Below are positions 29,501 to 37,958 of a DNA stretch of 38,266 bases, in pieces. How positions within the stretch are numbered: the first letter of the stretch is position 1; every line of letters begins with the position of its first letter. Source of the stretch: a virus; IMG/VR virus record IMGVR_UViG_3300046171_000385, positions 1-38,266 of that record; one strand, written 5' to 3'. Made by a program: the position numbers and the translations under genes. The notes beneath the pieces were generated by a model. The model did no database searches. It worked only from the letters and a program-made list of their open reading frames with translations, and was not told where the DNA came from.

Positions 29501-31638
29501 CTGAAACTCGCGGTCAATTCCGGGCATTGGTTGAGGCACAAGATCTGACGACACAGGCGGGCCGTCGTATGTTCGCTTCATTGGTTGGCATGTCGGCCCA
29601 GCTCGACGCTGTGTTACCCGCCATCGATAGCTTGGCGAACAAGATGGGCGCGCTGGTGGCGGGGGCAGTGAATGACGCGCTGGCACCGATTGACGCCCAG
29701 ATCGAGTCTTCAAACAGCGCGGCAACCCAAGCCCGCCAGTCCGCTGCCGAGTTCTATCGTTTGGCTGACAGCCTACGCAGCGCGGCAGGGGGCATCACCG
29801 GAGTGTCCACCGCAACGGACCTCATGAGTGCACAGCAGGCGTTCTCGCAGACGTTCGCCAAGGCCATCAAGGGCGACGTAGACTCGCTGGGTGCGCTGGG
29901 CGGTAGCGGGCAGGCCCTGGCACGCGATAGCGCCGATTTCGCATCGTCGGCCGTTGAGCTTCGCAAGGTTCAATCCGGCATCAGCAAACAGCTAAACCAA
30001 GCGGCTGCGGTGTCTGAAGCTCTGGGTTTGGGGGCCGACTATCAGGCGCTCTTGTTTGACGTCCAGACGGCGGCACTTGAGGAAACGCGCGCGTTGCTTG
30101 AGCAGGGCGACTTCACCCAAGAGTTGCTCCGACAGCAAACGGTGGTTCTCGAAAATATTGGCATCTTGATTTCGAACAGCGCAAGCATGCAAATCGCAGC
30201 GGGTAAGAACGCAGCCGGGAATACTGTGGCTGCGCTGGTCGATAACGCCGGCACAGTGATTGGGGCCCTTTCTAGTGAAGGTTCAAGGCACATCACGGCG
30301 CTGCAGGCGCAAACCACCGTATTGCAGGCCGCGGCTATCACGCAATCGGCTGACATTACCCGAGCACTCGACGCGAATGCTGACGGCATCGTGACGTCTC
30401 AGGAGGCAACCCGCGCCGCAACGCTGAGTACTTATCAGAGCACGGTCATTTCGCTCGCCAGTGCGATCGATAGAAACGGGTCCATGACGACAGCCCAAAT
30501 CCGGGCATCGCTGGCTGGTAAAGCATCTGACAGCGCGATTAGCGCTGTGATCAATGCCGTCGACCAGAACCGCAACGGGGTGGTGACCGCCCAAGAGATT
30601 GCAGCGGCCAAAACCCTTTCGGGCATCAATCACGGTTCGCTGCAACAAGTGCAGGCGCTCTTGAACCAAAATGCCGCGTTCTCCAATGCCATCACCGGGC
30701 AGACTGGCAGCATCACAGGTTCGCAATCCTTGACTAACGCCGAGCTCGGCAAGATGCAGGATCTACAAGGCGAAACGGTGAGCATCACCGAGCTTGTCGA
30801 GCGCGCGGTTGCTGGCAATGAAAATCTGACATCGGCCTTGCTTAACCGGATGGCGGCGGGGATCTCGGTCGCGGGCGTGCCCTCGATGGTGTCGGGTCTT
30901 AACTCGATCGGATCCTTGATCGGACGGATCGTCTCGGTGCAAGAGGCATCGCTCGCAGCCGCCGAGGCCGAGGCGGCGCGCCAGGCGGCGCTAACCAATG
31001 CGCAGCGCGAGCTAGAGGCGACGGCGCTCGCGCAGGGATCCGCGATCGAGCAGGTTTCGGCCGCTTCGGCCGAGATCCTTTCGCTCGCCTCGCGCTTTGG
31101 TGTTTATCTGAACGCGCAATCGGGCGCGGTGCAGATGTCGCAGACGGCAAAGTTTGGCGTCAATGCCCAGGGCCTTTTCGATGCCCAATATAACCAGATC
31201 AGCTATTCGGGTAGCGCGAGCAAGGCGACTAACTTCAAGAGTGAATTTTACGGTGACGGCGGGCTTTATGGCCAAACCTACGGCCGCGCCGCCGAGCTCA
31301 AGAGCCTTGCCGAACAACTGCAGGCGCAGCGCCAGGCGGTGATTGATCTTGGCGGGATCCCACAATTTGCGCGCGGCGGACTGCATTATGGTGGCGCGCG
31401 GATCGTAGGAGAGAATGGCCCTGAGCTTGAGCTGACTGGGCCATCCAGGATCTTCAACGCCAACCAAACGAAAAACATTCTGGGAAGCGGCGCGGATCAG
31501 TCCAGTGAAATACGCGAGTTGCAAAAGGAATTCGCTGAGCTCCGCCGGCTACTGCTCGAGGTAGTCAAAAACACAAAACGCACCAGCGACATTGCACGCA
31601 AACATGATGTCGATGGCATGCCGCCGGTGAGGGCTTAA
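26524..31638 (+). CDS. Tail tape-measure protein with EF-hand motifs
   Basis: A 1704-residue protein that should set tail length and exit with the DNA. Residues 1-165 are helical; 171-200 is a hydrophobic segment (LALGFGAVGIAAGVAAGVLL); 618-738 is Gly-rich and hydrophobic (LALLGAGGGLAGTAAQAAGI onward), probably membrane-inserting at injection. Two EF-hand loops follow in a long helical region: DANADGIVTSQE at 1283-1294 and DQNRNGVVTAQE at 1347-1358, each with ligands at positions 1, 3, 5 and 12. The C-terminus has a conserved-looking PQFARGGLHYGGARIVGENG. I start at ATG 26524; a TTG at 26500 would add eight residues. Size implies a tail of roughly a quarter of a micrometre at 0.15 nm per residue. 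Confidence 0.92.
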   Translation: MSINYAELVLGAETSGLLRAKADLSSVTRAGTQTEQGVKRAMSGVETAVKKVPMAAEEAARGFDDLRTSLDPLYAASKRYEAASMQAAAAVKSGAATQAQANSVLDLAEARYLGVGKAANTSNAAVKAATGGMSSFAFQSRMAAMQLSQVAQQTAAGGGFIRALAIQLPDLALGFGAVGIAAGVAAGVLLPMAANFITGADNAEELDDALDSLAQTSREYIEINKTTKQSVSALALEFGGFSAEIQRTYEILQGVAFERTLDSLGVAIAALDVSRLEFLVGVFQQGQGEIEAFNQNYNDALAEIKESFGLTGSQAEEFLGQLNALKTADGPDEIVRAADQLNAFLIESYGSARKIPPELRDMVQRLGEAQTVAARVAANVDGSADSANAAATAAANLSGQLSVAAQYAGQLAANLAMAPAGIQAFQDQAAQLTAQISALDAGYSQITASAAGYRKELEQKYGLADAANAAEEAYISGVINRQVKEYTNVQELSKAYSDKVTALNKVRTSGAAAGASTAKGMKAAAKEAEKLADEIERLELDADPLKKYNAELANLDALVANGLSDGAYRKAVAELNDEFANSDPMISKAGDAIGDFVAGGMRDFGDLLGAFKDMLKEMIATAIANPIKLALLGAGGGLAGTAAQAAGIGPGGGIIGSLGSGGGLLGSIGGSIGALTSGLGAGFNMALGGMTSGGLTGLGSVLSTQLGAATASVGAFGAALGAIALPLAGVAAVFSFFKKSVKELDSGLRITVEGMDALVESFRKTETKRFWGLSKRVRTSYTALEAEAAAPIISTIEGLANSVVEMGDVFGFAASNIDRASVSLKISTKGLSDAEIEEAISGEMNRLADVFADSIVGTFDEVVTEMVSHQTPIMKLFNISGLITEVTSTVERVNEEFEALKKEGEGSYDALSRLVNSLNGMNAIFDTLGLTMYQVTLAGADMASSLVDLFGDLETANTATTAYYQAFYSEGERISTLTRQLTTAFEGLGETMPETRGQFRALVEAQDLTTQAGRRMFASLVGMSAQLDAVLPAIDSLANKMGALVAGAVNDALAPIDAQIESSNSAATQARQSAAEFYRLADSLRSAAGGITGVSTATDLMSAQQAFSQTFAKAIKGDVDSLGALGGSGQALARDSADFASSAVELRKVQSGISKQLNQAAAVSEALGLGADYQALLFDVQTAALEETRALLEQGDFTQELLRQQTVVLENIGILISNSASMQIAAGKNAAGNTVAALVDNAGTVIGALSSEGSRHITALQAQTTVLQAAAITQSADITRALDANADGIVTSQEATRAATLSTYQSTVISLASAIDRNGSMTTAQIRASLAGKASDSAISAVINAVDQNRNGVVTAQEIAAAKTLSGINHGSLQQVQALLNQNAAFSNAITGQTGSITGSQSLTNAELGKMQDLQGETVSITELVERAVAGNENLTSALLNRMAAGISVAGVPSMVSGLNSIGSLIGRIVSVQEASLAAAEAEAARQAALTNAQRELEATALAQGSAIEQVSAASAEILSLASRFGVYLNAQSGAVQMSQTAKFGVNAQGLFDAQYNQISYSGSASKATNFKSEFYGDGGLYGQTYGRAAELKSLAEQLQAQRQAVIDLGGIPQFARGGLHYGGARIVGENGPELELTGPSRIFNANQTKNILGSGADQSSEIRELQKEFAELRRLLLEVVKNTKRTSDIARKHDVDGMPPVRA

Positions 31639-31641
31639 TAT

Positions 31642-32538
31642 ATGAAAATTATCACGCCGATCGAGATCTCGGAAAGCAATTTGTTTTCGAGCAATATCCC
31701 CGAGAATGACGCGCCGCTTTGGGATCTCGAGACGGAATACGCCGACAAAGCGCAGGTGATTTTTGCGCATGTGCTCTATGAAAGCCTAGAGGCCGGAAAT
31801 CTCGGCAATCAGCCCGACCAGGATAGCGCCCGCTGGCTACGCCTGGGGGCAACCAACCGATACAAGGCGTTCGACAAGCGGATCAGTGATCGTGCTGCGA
31901 TGGCGGATCAGGTGACCTATACGATCTCGCATGGCGGCGCTTTCGTGAGCGGGGTGGCTGTCTTTGGCATCGCCGGGGGCACGCTCGAAATCGAGGTTAC
32001 AGATCCGATCGACGGGGTGGTTTTCTCGAAAACCTACAGCCTGTTTGACGACACCGGCGTTGTCGATTGGTACACCTACTTTTTCTCGCCCGTTGGGGTG
32101 CAGCGGCAGGAAGTGATCGAGATCGAGATCCCGCCTTATTTGAACGCCTCGACGCGGATCACGGTCACCAATACCGGCGGGATCGCCGAGGTGGGGCAGA
32201 TCGCGATCGGCCGGGTGCTGGATCTCGGCGTGACGGCTTACGGCACCAATATTTCGATCGAGGATTACAGCCGCAAGGAACGCGATGCCTTTGGCAATGC
32301 AATCATTGTCGAGCGCGCTTTTGCGCAGCTCATCGACTACTCGCTCAAAGTCACCACCCAAACCGCGCGCCGGCTGCAAAGCACCTTGGCCGACTATCGC
32401 ACGATCCCTGTCGTGTGGATCGGCTCAACGACCGAGGAGCTCGGCACGCTGGTTTATGGATATTATCGCAGGTTCGACATCGTGCTCGCAGGGCCGACCG
32501 TTTCGGATGCCTCAATCGAAGTAGAAGGATTAATCTAA
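31642..32538 (+). CDS. Distal tail/baseplate-like protein
   Basis: A 298-residue protein following the tape measure. The N-terminal part (PLWDLETEYADKAQVIFAHV, YESLEAGNLGNQPDQDSARW, LGATNRYKAFDKRISD) matches a recurring phage tail motif: a chitin-binding-like W..YxxGDxVI...YES...NxGxxP...W...G.TNR. The rest is beta-rich (FVSGVAVFGIAGGTLEIEVT, RITVTNTGGIAEVGQIAIGR) and looks like a distal tail or hub component. Its codon use and frequent GATC sites resemble those of the flanking right-hand module. No enzymatic motif is visible. Confidence 0.72.
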   Translation: MKIITPIEISESNLFSSNIPENDAPLWDLETEYADKAQVIFAHVLYESLEAGNLGNQPDQDSARWLRLGATNRYKAFDKRISDRAAMADQVTYTISHGGAFVSGVAVFGIAGGTLEIEVTDPIDGVVFSKTYSLFDDTGVVDWYTYFFSPVGVQRQEVIEIEIPPYLNASTRITVTNTGGIAEVGQIAIGRVLDLGVTAYGTNISIEDYSRKERDAFGNAIIVERAFAQLIDYSLKVTTQTARRLQSTLADYRTIPVVWIGSTTEELGTLVYGYYRRFDIVLAGPTVSDASIEVEGLI

Positions 32539-35100
32539 ATGGCTACTGCTCCAAAAATCAGCAATTTGCCGGCCGCGCCAAACCGTCAACAGCCGGCTAA
32601 CTTCTCAGCCAAGGGTGACGCGCTTTTGTCTTCTCTGCAGGGGTTTGCGACAGAGGCGAACGCCTTGGGGGATTTTGTCGAGGAAAAGGCCGGGCAGGTT
32701 GCGATCGACAAGGCGGCTGTCGATGCGAATGTGCCGTTGCTGAACGATGCCAAAGCCGCTGCGCCGCTCGCGTTTTCTTACCGCGACACGGCCAAGACCT
32801 ACCGGGATGCCGCCGCCACGTCAGAGGCAAAGGCGCTGCAGTATAAGAACGACTTGGCAAGCGCGGTGGTCTATCAAGATCTAGCGTCTATCGCTCTTTT
32901 TAAAAATATCACAATGATCGACGGGTGCATCGACACGTCGCCGAACCCGCCGCTTGCGGTACAACGCCGGACCAGCTGGTATAATGAAGCACTTGGCACA
33001 GCCACGCGGGGCACGCGCCGCGAACTTCCGGCCAAGCGCATCATCATTGTCGAGGCAAACTTCTTCGGTATCTATGACGGCGACGATCCCACGTTTCCCC
33101 TTTGGTGGGGAAGGCAAGGATCAACCCTTAATTCCGGCAGTAATTTTTTCTACCCGAATTATAACGACGGTTCTTCTGTAAAAGCCTGCGGCGAGGGGAA
33201 GATTTTGTTTGGCTTAAGCAAGTCCAACACAAATGGCGGTATCCGCGTTCTTGATTTTGGTGCTGATCGAATAATGCGTTCTACGGCGAGTGCAAACGCC
33301 ACGGGATACATCCAACCACTCGCCAGCGCGCAAACCGAAAAAGTAACGGCTGACCCGTCTGTCCCCACACTAAGAAATAACGCAGTATATGCTGTAACCT
33401 CTGTTGTTTTGGATGATGCGCCTATTGATACCGCAAGCGGTATGCGTGTGCCTACCTACATTCTGGGTTCAACGGGAATCGAGGTATTGAGGCACGATGG
33501 TACGCGCATCAACAGTGCCAATGCTGCCAACCCCTCGGACGGAATTATTGTTTTGGATAACAAGGCGATCCACCACCGCTATGGTGCCAGCCTTTCCAGC
33601 TTTATCCCATTTCCCGAATGGCTAGAGGACCAGTTTCCTTACACGCTCAAGGTGGACAATGTGGGGCACAGTTCGACAAATATACCCGTTTTGAGCAGCC
33701 CCCAGCCCAATATGTGCGCAGATGGTTCCGATGTTCTTTCGCAGATCGCGTCCTTGGGCATTGCTCGCATTAGACCAAACTACCATGATTATGCACGGTC
33801 AATGGTCGCCTGCACAGCCTCCGAATACGCGACGGGTTGGATGGTTGGCGATGCTAAGGGTGCTTGGCTTTCATCCGTTGACACGACAGAATTGGTAGGC
33901 TCCGGCGAGTTAGTCACGAATGGCACGTTTGACGTTGATGTAAACGGGTGGGGATCGCCTGCCGACGGCAGAAGCACGCCTACTTGGGCAGCGGGAAAAA
34001 TCCGTGTTAAGTCAGAATCTGATAGAGCCTACGCCTACACCTTCCAGACGATCACGGGGTTAGTGGTCGGTGCGGCCTATACCGTGCAATGGACGGTTTC
34101 TGCAATTGATGCCACGTATGCCACACGCATAACAGTCAGCACAAATGAGGGCGGTTCTAACGTATCGGTATCGCAAGCCGCCAGTGTTGTAGGACCGCAG
34201 ACGCACACCTTTGTTGCAACCACGTCATCGGTGTTTCTCACTCTTTCGGTCTTCACCGCTGCCAACGGAGTTGGGATGGATTTCGACAACGTGTCTCTCA
34301 AGCTAGCCGATCCAGACCGTTCCGTGAAAAACAAGGGTCTGATAGTCAATGGCACGATAACCCGAACGCCTGTTGCGACAGGGGCCGAATTGGTTGGTTA
34401 TAGTGGGTTCAGCGCGTCGAACTACCTTGAACAGCCTTACAACCCAGACTTAGATTTTGGTACGGGCGATTTCTGTGTGATGGGCTGGGTGGCACCGAAC
34501 TTAGGGACACAGCGCATCGTGCAAAGAAGCGACGGAGGTTCTGGCGTTGGCGACAACGGGTCGTGGGCTGTATTGGTAACCAATTCCGGATGGGCTTTTC
34601 AAACCCCCTTAGGTCTTGATTCCACCGGAGTTGACTACAGCCTTGATATTTTTTCGTTTTTCGCTGTCGTCATACAAGAGGGTGTAATGAGCTTTTATGT
34701 TAACGGGAAACTCATTTACACTAAGTCTAGGCTGTACGATTTAAATGGGGTGGGTGCGCCTGTTTTGCGTGTGGGTTCCGGCTTTTTCGGGGGTGCCACT
34801 GACAGCCCCCTAAAAGGCCCCCTCTCCCTTCTGCGTATCGGTGCAACCGCACCAACGCCGGAACAGATTGATGAGGTTTACCACGGCGAGCGACCCATGT
34901 TTCAACCAAACGCCAAGGTTACGCTACACGGTACTTCCAATCTAATATCTTCGCTGGCCCACGACAAATCCACGGGGTTGATCCACGCGGGCACTTCAGC
35001 CGGCCGCTCTGATTTCTCCGGCCTGGTTCGCGTTGGCGAAACCAATACCCCAATCACCACAAAGATCGTCGCGCATGACGGCATGATTTTGGAGCAATAA
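32539..35100 (+). CDS. Tail fibre/receptor-binding protein with CBM-like and LamG-like domains
   Basis: An 853-residue fibre. Residues 1-115 are helical, probably the tail-attaching stalk (LNDAKAAAPLAFSYRDTAKT). Residues 120-440 are beta-rich, possibly a propeller. Residues 455-590 (GELVTNGTFDVDVNGWGSPA) resemble CBM4/9- or CBM22-type carbohydrate-binding modules. Residues 625-770 (YLEQPYNPDLDFGTGDFCVM through YVNGKLIYTK and RIGATAPTPEQIDEVYHGE) are a LamG/concanavalin-like domain. The segment 770-853 returns to phage-like sequence. DNA for about 110-800 is visibly less GC-rich than either end, suggesting that the receptor-binding part was swapped in. Binds a cell-surface glycan by inference. 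Confidence 0.82.
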   Translation: MATAPKISNLPAAPNRQQPANFSAKGDALLSSLQGFATEANALGDFVEEKAGQVAIDKAAVDANVPLLNDAKAAAPLAFSYRDTAKTYRDAAATSEAKALQYKNDLASAVVYQDLASIALFKNITMIDGCIDTSPNPPLAVQRRTSWYNEALGTATRGTRRELPAKRIIIVEANFFGIYDGDDPTFPLWWGRQGSTLNSGSNFFYPNYNDGSSVKACGEGKILFGLSKSNTNGGIRVLDFGADRIMRSTASANATGYIQPLASAQTEKVTADPSVPTLRNNAVYAVTSVVLDDAPIDTASGMRVPTYILGSTGIEVLRHDGTRINSANAANPSDGIIVLDNKAIHHRYGASLSSFIPFPEWLEDQFPYTLKVDNVGHSSTNIPVLSSPQPNMCADGSDVLSQIASLGIARIRPNYHDYARSMVACTASEYATGWMVGDAKGAWLSSVDTTELVGSGELVTNGTFDVDVNGWGSPADGRSTPTWAAGKIRVKSESDRAYAYTFQTITGLVVGAAYTVQWTVSAIDATYATRITVSTNEGGSNVSVSQAASVVGPQTHTFVATTSSVFLTLSVFTAANGVGMDFDNVSLKLADPDRSVKNKGLIVNGTITRTPVATGAELVGYSGFSASNYLEQPYNPDLDFGTGDFCVMGWVAPNLGTQRIVQRSDGGSGVGDNGSWAVLVTNSGWAFQTPLGLDSTGVDYSLDIFSFFAVVIQEGVMSFYVNGKLIYTKSRLYDLNGVGAPVLRVGSGFFGGATDSPLKGPLSLLRIGATAPTPEQIDEVYHGERPMFQPNAKVTLHGTSNLISSLAHDKSTGLIHAGTSAGRSDFSGLVRVGETNTPITTKIVAHDGMILEQ

Positions 35101-35101
35101 G

Positions 35102-35398
35102 ATGGTCGCACGCATTACGCAGCCCGCAATCAATTTGCGCGAGATCCTCACGAAACTTGCGCAACCGCCAAAACCTTTCCTGGCTCCGCGCAAACAATAT
35201 CCCGCCGATGGGGTGCAAACAGATTTCAAGCTGCCTTTCGGGTTCAAGGCGTATGCCGTCGATTCCGCTGGGCTAATCCGGGTAGAGGGTGAGCTCGAGG
35301 AATTTACCCAGAAATTTGACGGTTTCCACTGGATCGTTTCGTTTGCACAAGCGCCGGCCAATGGCGCGATCGTCGGCGTCTGGCCGGTGGGGGTTTGA
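35102..35398 (+). CDS. Tail-fibre-associated small protein (98 aa)
   Basis: Starts MVARITQPAINLREILTKLA; ends with beta segments (SAGLIRVEGELEEFTQKFDG, FAQAPANGAIVGVW). It begins one base after the fibre stop. Size and composition suggest a fibre chaperone or a small baseplate component. No family recognised. Confidence 0.6.
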   Translation: MVARITQPAINLREILTKLAQPPKPFLAPRKQYPADGVQTDFKLPFGFKAYAVDSAGLIRVEGELEEFTQKFDGFHWIVSFAQAPANGAIVGVWPVGV

Positions 35399-35400
35399 TC

Positions 35401-35910
35401 ATGGGTATTCTCGAGGATCTCAAGCTCGACAAAGGGCAGCCGCCCATGAATGCCGGTCAGTTTCAGCGCCGCGTGCTGGCCTATAACGAAAACATCTGGC
35501 CGCAGGCTTTGCGCGAGCAATACACCGATGCTTTCGAGCTCTGGAAAGATGAAATGCGCCCGGTTCTGGCCGAGGCCGAGGCGAACTATGCTTTCAATCA
35601 CAAGCTCGCAGCCTACAGGATAGCACGTGCGCGCCTAGCGCGGTATCGCCTCGCCGATGGCCGTCCTGAAATTACCGATATGATCGACACGGGCAGAATC
35701 AATCCCGATGGCTCGCCCTATCTCGAAAGTGTCGTGATGCAGCCGGCGATCGAGCCGCTGCCGGCAACGATCGAGACGATCAACGAAGCGGGTCAAATCG
35801 TTGTGTCGCCCAATCCTGCGATCGTGCAAGACGACGTCGAGCGCGCCGAGGCGCAAATCGTGATCGACGCCACGGCGGCCGATGTCGTGGAATTCTACGA
35901 GGGCTTGTAA
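35401..35910 (+). CDS. Tail-region hypothetical protein (169 aa)
   Basis: A 169-residue protein; residues 1-80 are helical (QFQRRVLAYNENIWPQALRE, FELWKDEMRPVLAEAEANYA), then a short IRLADGRPEITD-like linker and beta segments. The start at 35401 is used in place of the in-frame TTG at 35395, and the stop overlaps the next start as TAATG. May be a fibre assembly factor. Family not recognised. Confidence 0.6.
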   Translation: MGILEDLKLDKGQPPMNAGQFQRRVLAYNENIWPQALREQYTDAFELWKDEMRPVLAEAEANYAFNHKLAAYRIARARLARYRLADGRPEITDMIDTGRINPDGSPYLESVVMQPAIEPLPATIETINEAGQIVVSPNPAIVQDDVERAEAQIVIDATAADVVEFYEGL

Positions 35911-36260
35911 TGAACGCTTATACCTCTGCCTCGGATTGGTACGCCCATGACACGGGGATCTTGCACCGCGTCACCAAGCCGCTTGCCTGGTGGGTTGGCA
36001 GTCCGATCACCGGCGCGCTCTATGTTGTGCCGATCGGGGCTCAATTCGATGTCTCTGTGCCTCGGGGGCTGCGGTGGATCTGCAACCCATTAGATCCGCG
36101 GTACTTCAAAGCGGCCGCGTTGCATGATCACTTTCTTTCGATCGGCTGGGATCGGTTCACGGCCGGCGCGCAGTTTCACCAGGCGTTGAAAGCTGACGGC
36201 GTTCCAAAGTTGCGGCGGGCTCTTATGGCCCTGGCCGTGCTGTTTTTCAAATATCAATAA
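35910..36260 (+). CDS. DUF1353 phage protein
   Basis: A 116-residue protein with the DUF1353 signature: IGAQFDVSVPRGLRWICNPL, then YFKAAALHDHFLSIGWD, with the conserved AAxLHDxL motif. It has no signal peptide. DUF1353 proteins lie near the lysis or tail-fibre genes of many phages; some are predicted to act on cell-wall or surface polymers, but no reaction is established. The start overlaps the previous stop. Confidence 0.78.
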   Translation: MNAYTSASDWYAHDTGILHRVTKPLAWWVGSPITGALYVVPIGAQFDVSVPRGLRWICNPLDPRYFKAAALHDHFLSIGWDRFTAGAQFHQALKADGVPKLRRALMALAVLFFKYQ

Positions 36261-36293
36261 AGGCGGCGCTTTCGGGCGGTCGAATGGTGAGCA

Positions 36294-36563
36294 GTGAGCG
36301 AGCAAAAGCCCGCATCAAGCCTTGATGCGTATCGAATTAGTCAGCTCGAGCATTCCGTCTCGAGCTTGCGCCAAGCCAACACAAAACTTGCGGCCGAGTG
36401 GCGCGAAGAAAGCCGCGCGCTGCACCAAGAAATCACCGATATGAAATCCGCCGAGGCCGCGAAAGAGCGGCAACTGCTTCTGGTGGGTATCACTACTTTG
36501 GGCGGCATTGTGACGACGCTTTTCGGGGTTCTTTGGGCTTACAGATCGGTGATCTTTAAATGA
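36294..36563 (+). CDS. XhlA-like coiled-coil protein with C-terminal membrane anchor
   Basis: An 89-residue protein: residues 10-55 coiled coil (RISQLEHSVSSLRQANTKLA, EWREESRALHQEI), residues 61-85 one membrane segment (LLLVGITTLGGIVTTLFGVL). The architecture equals the XhlA/haemolysin family of lysis accessory proteins. Start is GTG at 36294. The stop overlaps the next start as ATGA. Probably a holin partner or membrane anchor in lysis; inferred from structure and position. Confidence 0.7.
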   Translation: MSEQKPASSLDAYRISQLEHSVSSLRQANTKLAAEWREESRALHQEITDMKSAEAAKERQLLLVGITTLGGIVTTLFGVLWAYRSVIFK

Positions 36564-36994
36564 AAAAATTGTTCTACTTGCTCGCTCTGGTTTGCCTGAT
36601 CCTTTCAGGCGTCTTGGGGTTTTTGGCTATCAAATACGAGCGCCTTGATCGGACGCAGCCGATCTCGAATTTCAAGCGGGTCGAGACGCTCAATAGCCCG
36701 GTAAAGGCTGGCGAGCCGCTACGCCTGCGGATCTGGCGAGACAAAGAGCGTGACGATTGCCCGGTGCAATCCGAGCGCACGGGGATCAATCAAGATGGCG
36801 TTGTGTTTGATATGCCGGATGCCGAATGGGCGGGCGGTCCAGCGCATACGGATTTTCTCGATCTCAACTATCCGACGCTGCCCTATATGCCGGCCGGCGA
36901 GTACGAGCTGCGCGTCGAGCTGACCTACACATGCCCTGGTGGGCTTGAGTTCAACTATACGCAGCCCTCGGCGCTGTTCCGGATCGCCAGCTAG
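36560..36994 (+). CDS. Membrane-anchored periplasmic protein (144 aa)
   Basis: A 144-residue protein with an N-terminal anchor at 4-24 (LFYLLALVCLILSGVLGFLA) and a beta-rich periplasmic part with two Cys residues (DDCPVQ, TYTCPG) that could pair. Coupled by ATGA to the XhlA-like gene and followed by a terminator. Spanin-like roles are conceivable, but no lipobox or proline-rich stretch is visible. Family not recognised. Confidence 0.62.
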   Translation: MKKLFYLLALVCLILSGVLGFLAIKYERLDRTQPISNFKRVETLNSPVKAGEPLRLRIWRDKERDDCPVQSERTGINQDGVVFDMPDAEWAGGPAHTDFLDLNYPTLPYMPAGEYELRVELTYTCPGGLEFNYTQPSALFRIAS

Positions 36995-37019
36995 TCACTT
37001 TCAATTTTTAAACCTCAAT

Positions 37020-37042
37020 GGATCGCCTTGGCGGTCCTTTTT
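37020..37042 (+). terminator. Rho-independent terminator upstream of the endolysin gene
   Basis: GGATCGCC/GGCGGTCC form a stem of 7-8 bp with a T-G wobble and a 4-base loop CTTG, followed at once by TTTTT (37038-37042). It lies between the 144-residue gene and the endolysin's GGAG site, so the last two genes need readthrough, antitermination or their own promoter. Confidence 0.75.
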
Positions 37043-37058
37043 GCATTGGAGAACGCAA

Positions 37059-37958
37059 ATGAAATTCGTGCCGGATGTCTGGGGGGTGCTCGGGCGCTCC
37101 TACTCTATGTGGTCGATCTATCTCGGGCTGATCTGCCTGATCTTGCCTAATGTGCTTTGGGGGCTTTGGCAAATCGAGGCGGATCCGTACCCGATCGGAT
37201 GGGCGGCGCTGGTGTTTTTGATCGCTGGCCTGTTCGGCCGGATCATCGACCAAAAGCGCAGCGGGGCGATCGCGCGGCTTGTGTTCCTGGGGGCGTTTGG
37301 CTTTGGCGCGCTGATGCTGGGGCTATCCTTGGGCGGGGCCGTGGCCGAGGATCTCTATCTCCCCGAGCAGACATCGACGGCGATCGAGCCTGACGAACAG
37401 GCGCAAGCGCGCCAGGGCGGGCTGATCTGGGGGCAGGCGTCGATCGTGCCGGTGATGGCCGAGCGGCTGGATCCGCAGCCCGTGGCGTCGGGTCTGGCAT
37501 CGGCGGCGGCCTTTCTCGAGGTGGCGGTGCCTTATGTTGGCAAATGGGAAGGGCTGCGGCTGGCCGCATACCGCGATATCGTCGGGGTCTGGACGGTCTG
37601 TTATGGCGAGACAAAGGGGGTCAAGCCGGGCGATCGCTATACCAAGGCTCAATGCGACGCCATGCTCACGCGCGAGCTGATCAGCTATCGCACGCGGTTG
37701 CACCGCTATTTCACGCGCGAGACGCTGGCCGGCCGGCTGCCGGTGCATCGAGATACGGCTTACACAAGCCTTGCCTACAACGTCGGCGTCGGGGGCGCTG
37801 GTCAATCGACGGCGGTGCGCCGGTTGAATGGCGGGGATATCGCAGGCGGATGCAAGGCAATCACCTGGTGGGATAAGGCCGGCAATCGGGTGGTGCGCGG
37901 GCTGACTTTGCGCCGGGGTGAGGATTACGCGCTTTGCATGTTCGGGGTGGTCACATGA
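37059..37958 (+). CDS. Membrane-tethered GH24 lysozyme (three-span fusion endolysin)
   Basis: A 299-residue protein. Three membrane segments lie at about 15-37, 45-61 and 72-95, with basic GRIIDQKRSGAIAR between the second and third, predicting N-terminus in and C-terminus out. A linker of 65 residues leads to a T4-type lysozyme: KWEGLRLAAYRDIVGVWTVC with E164, D173 and T179 at the exact E-(8)-D-(5)-T spacing, then TKAQCDAML and the SLAYNVGVGGAGQSTA core. It would cut the peptidoglycan glycan strand. Endolysins usually have no more than one span (SAR); three suggest a holin-like or tethering domain. GGAG precedes the ATG at 37059. Confidence 0.88.
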   Translation: MKFVPDVWGVLGRSYSMWSIYLGLICLILPNVLWGLWQIEADPYPIGWAALVFLIAGLFGRIIDQKRSGAIARLVFLGAFGFGALMLGLSLGGAVAEDLYLPEQTSTAIEPDEQAQARQGGLIWGQASIVPVMAERLDPQPVASGLASAAAFLEVAVPYVGKWEGLRLAAYRDIVGVWTVCYGETKGVKPGDRYTKAQCDAMLTRELISYRTRLHRYFTRETLAGRLPVHRDTAYTSLAYNVGVGGAGQSTAVRRLNGGDIAGGCKAITWWDKAGNRVVRGLTLRRGEDYALCMFGVVT

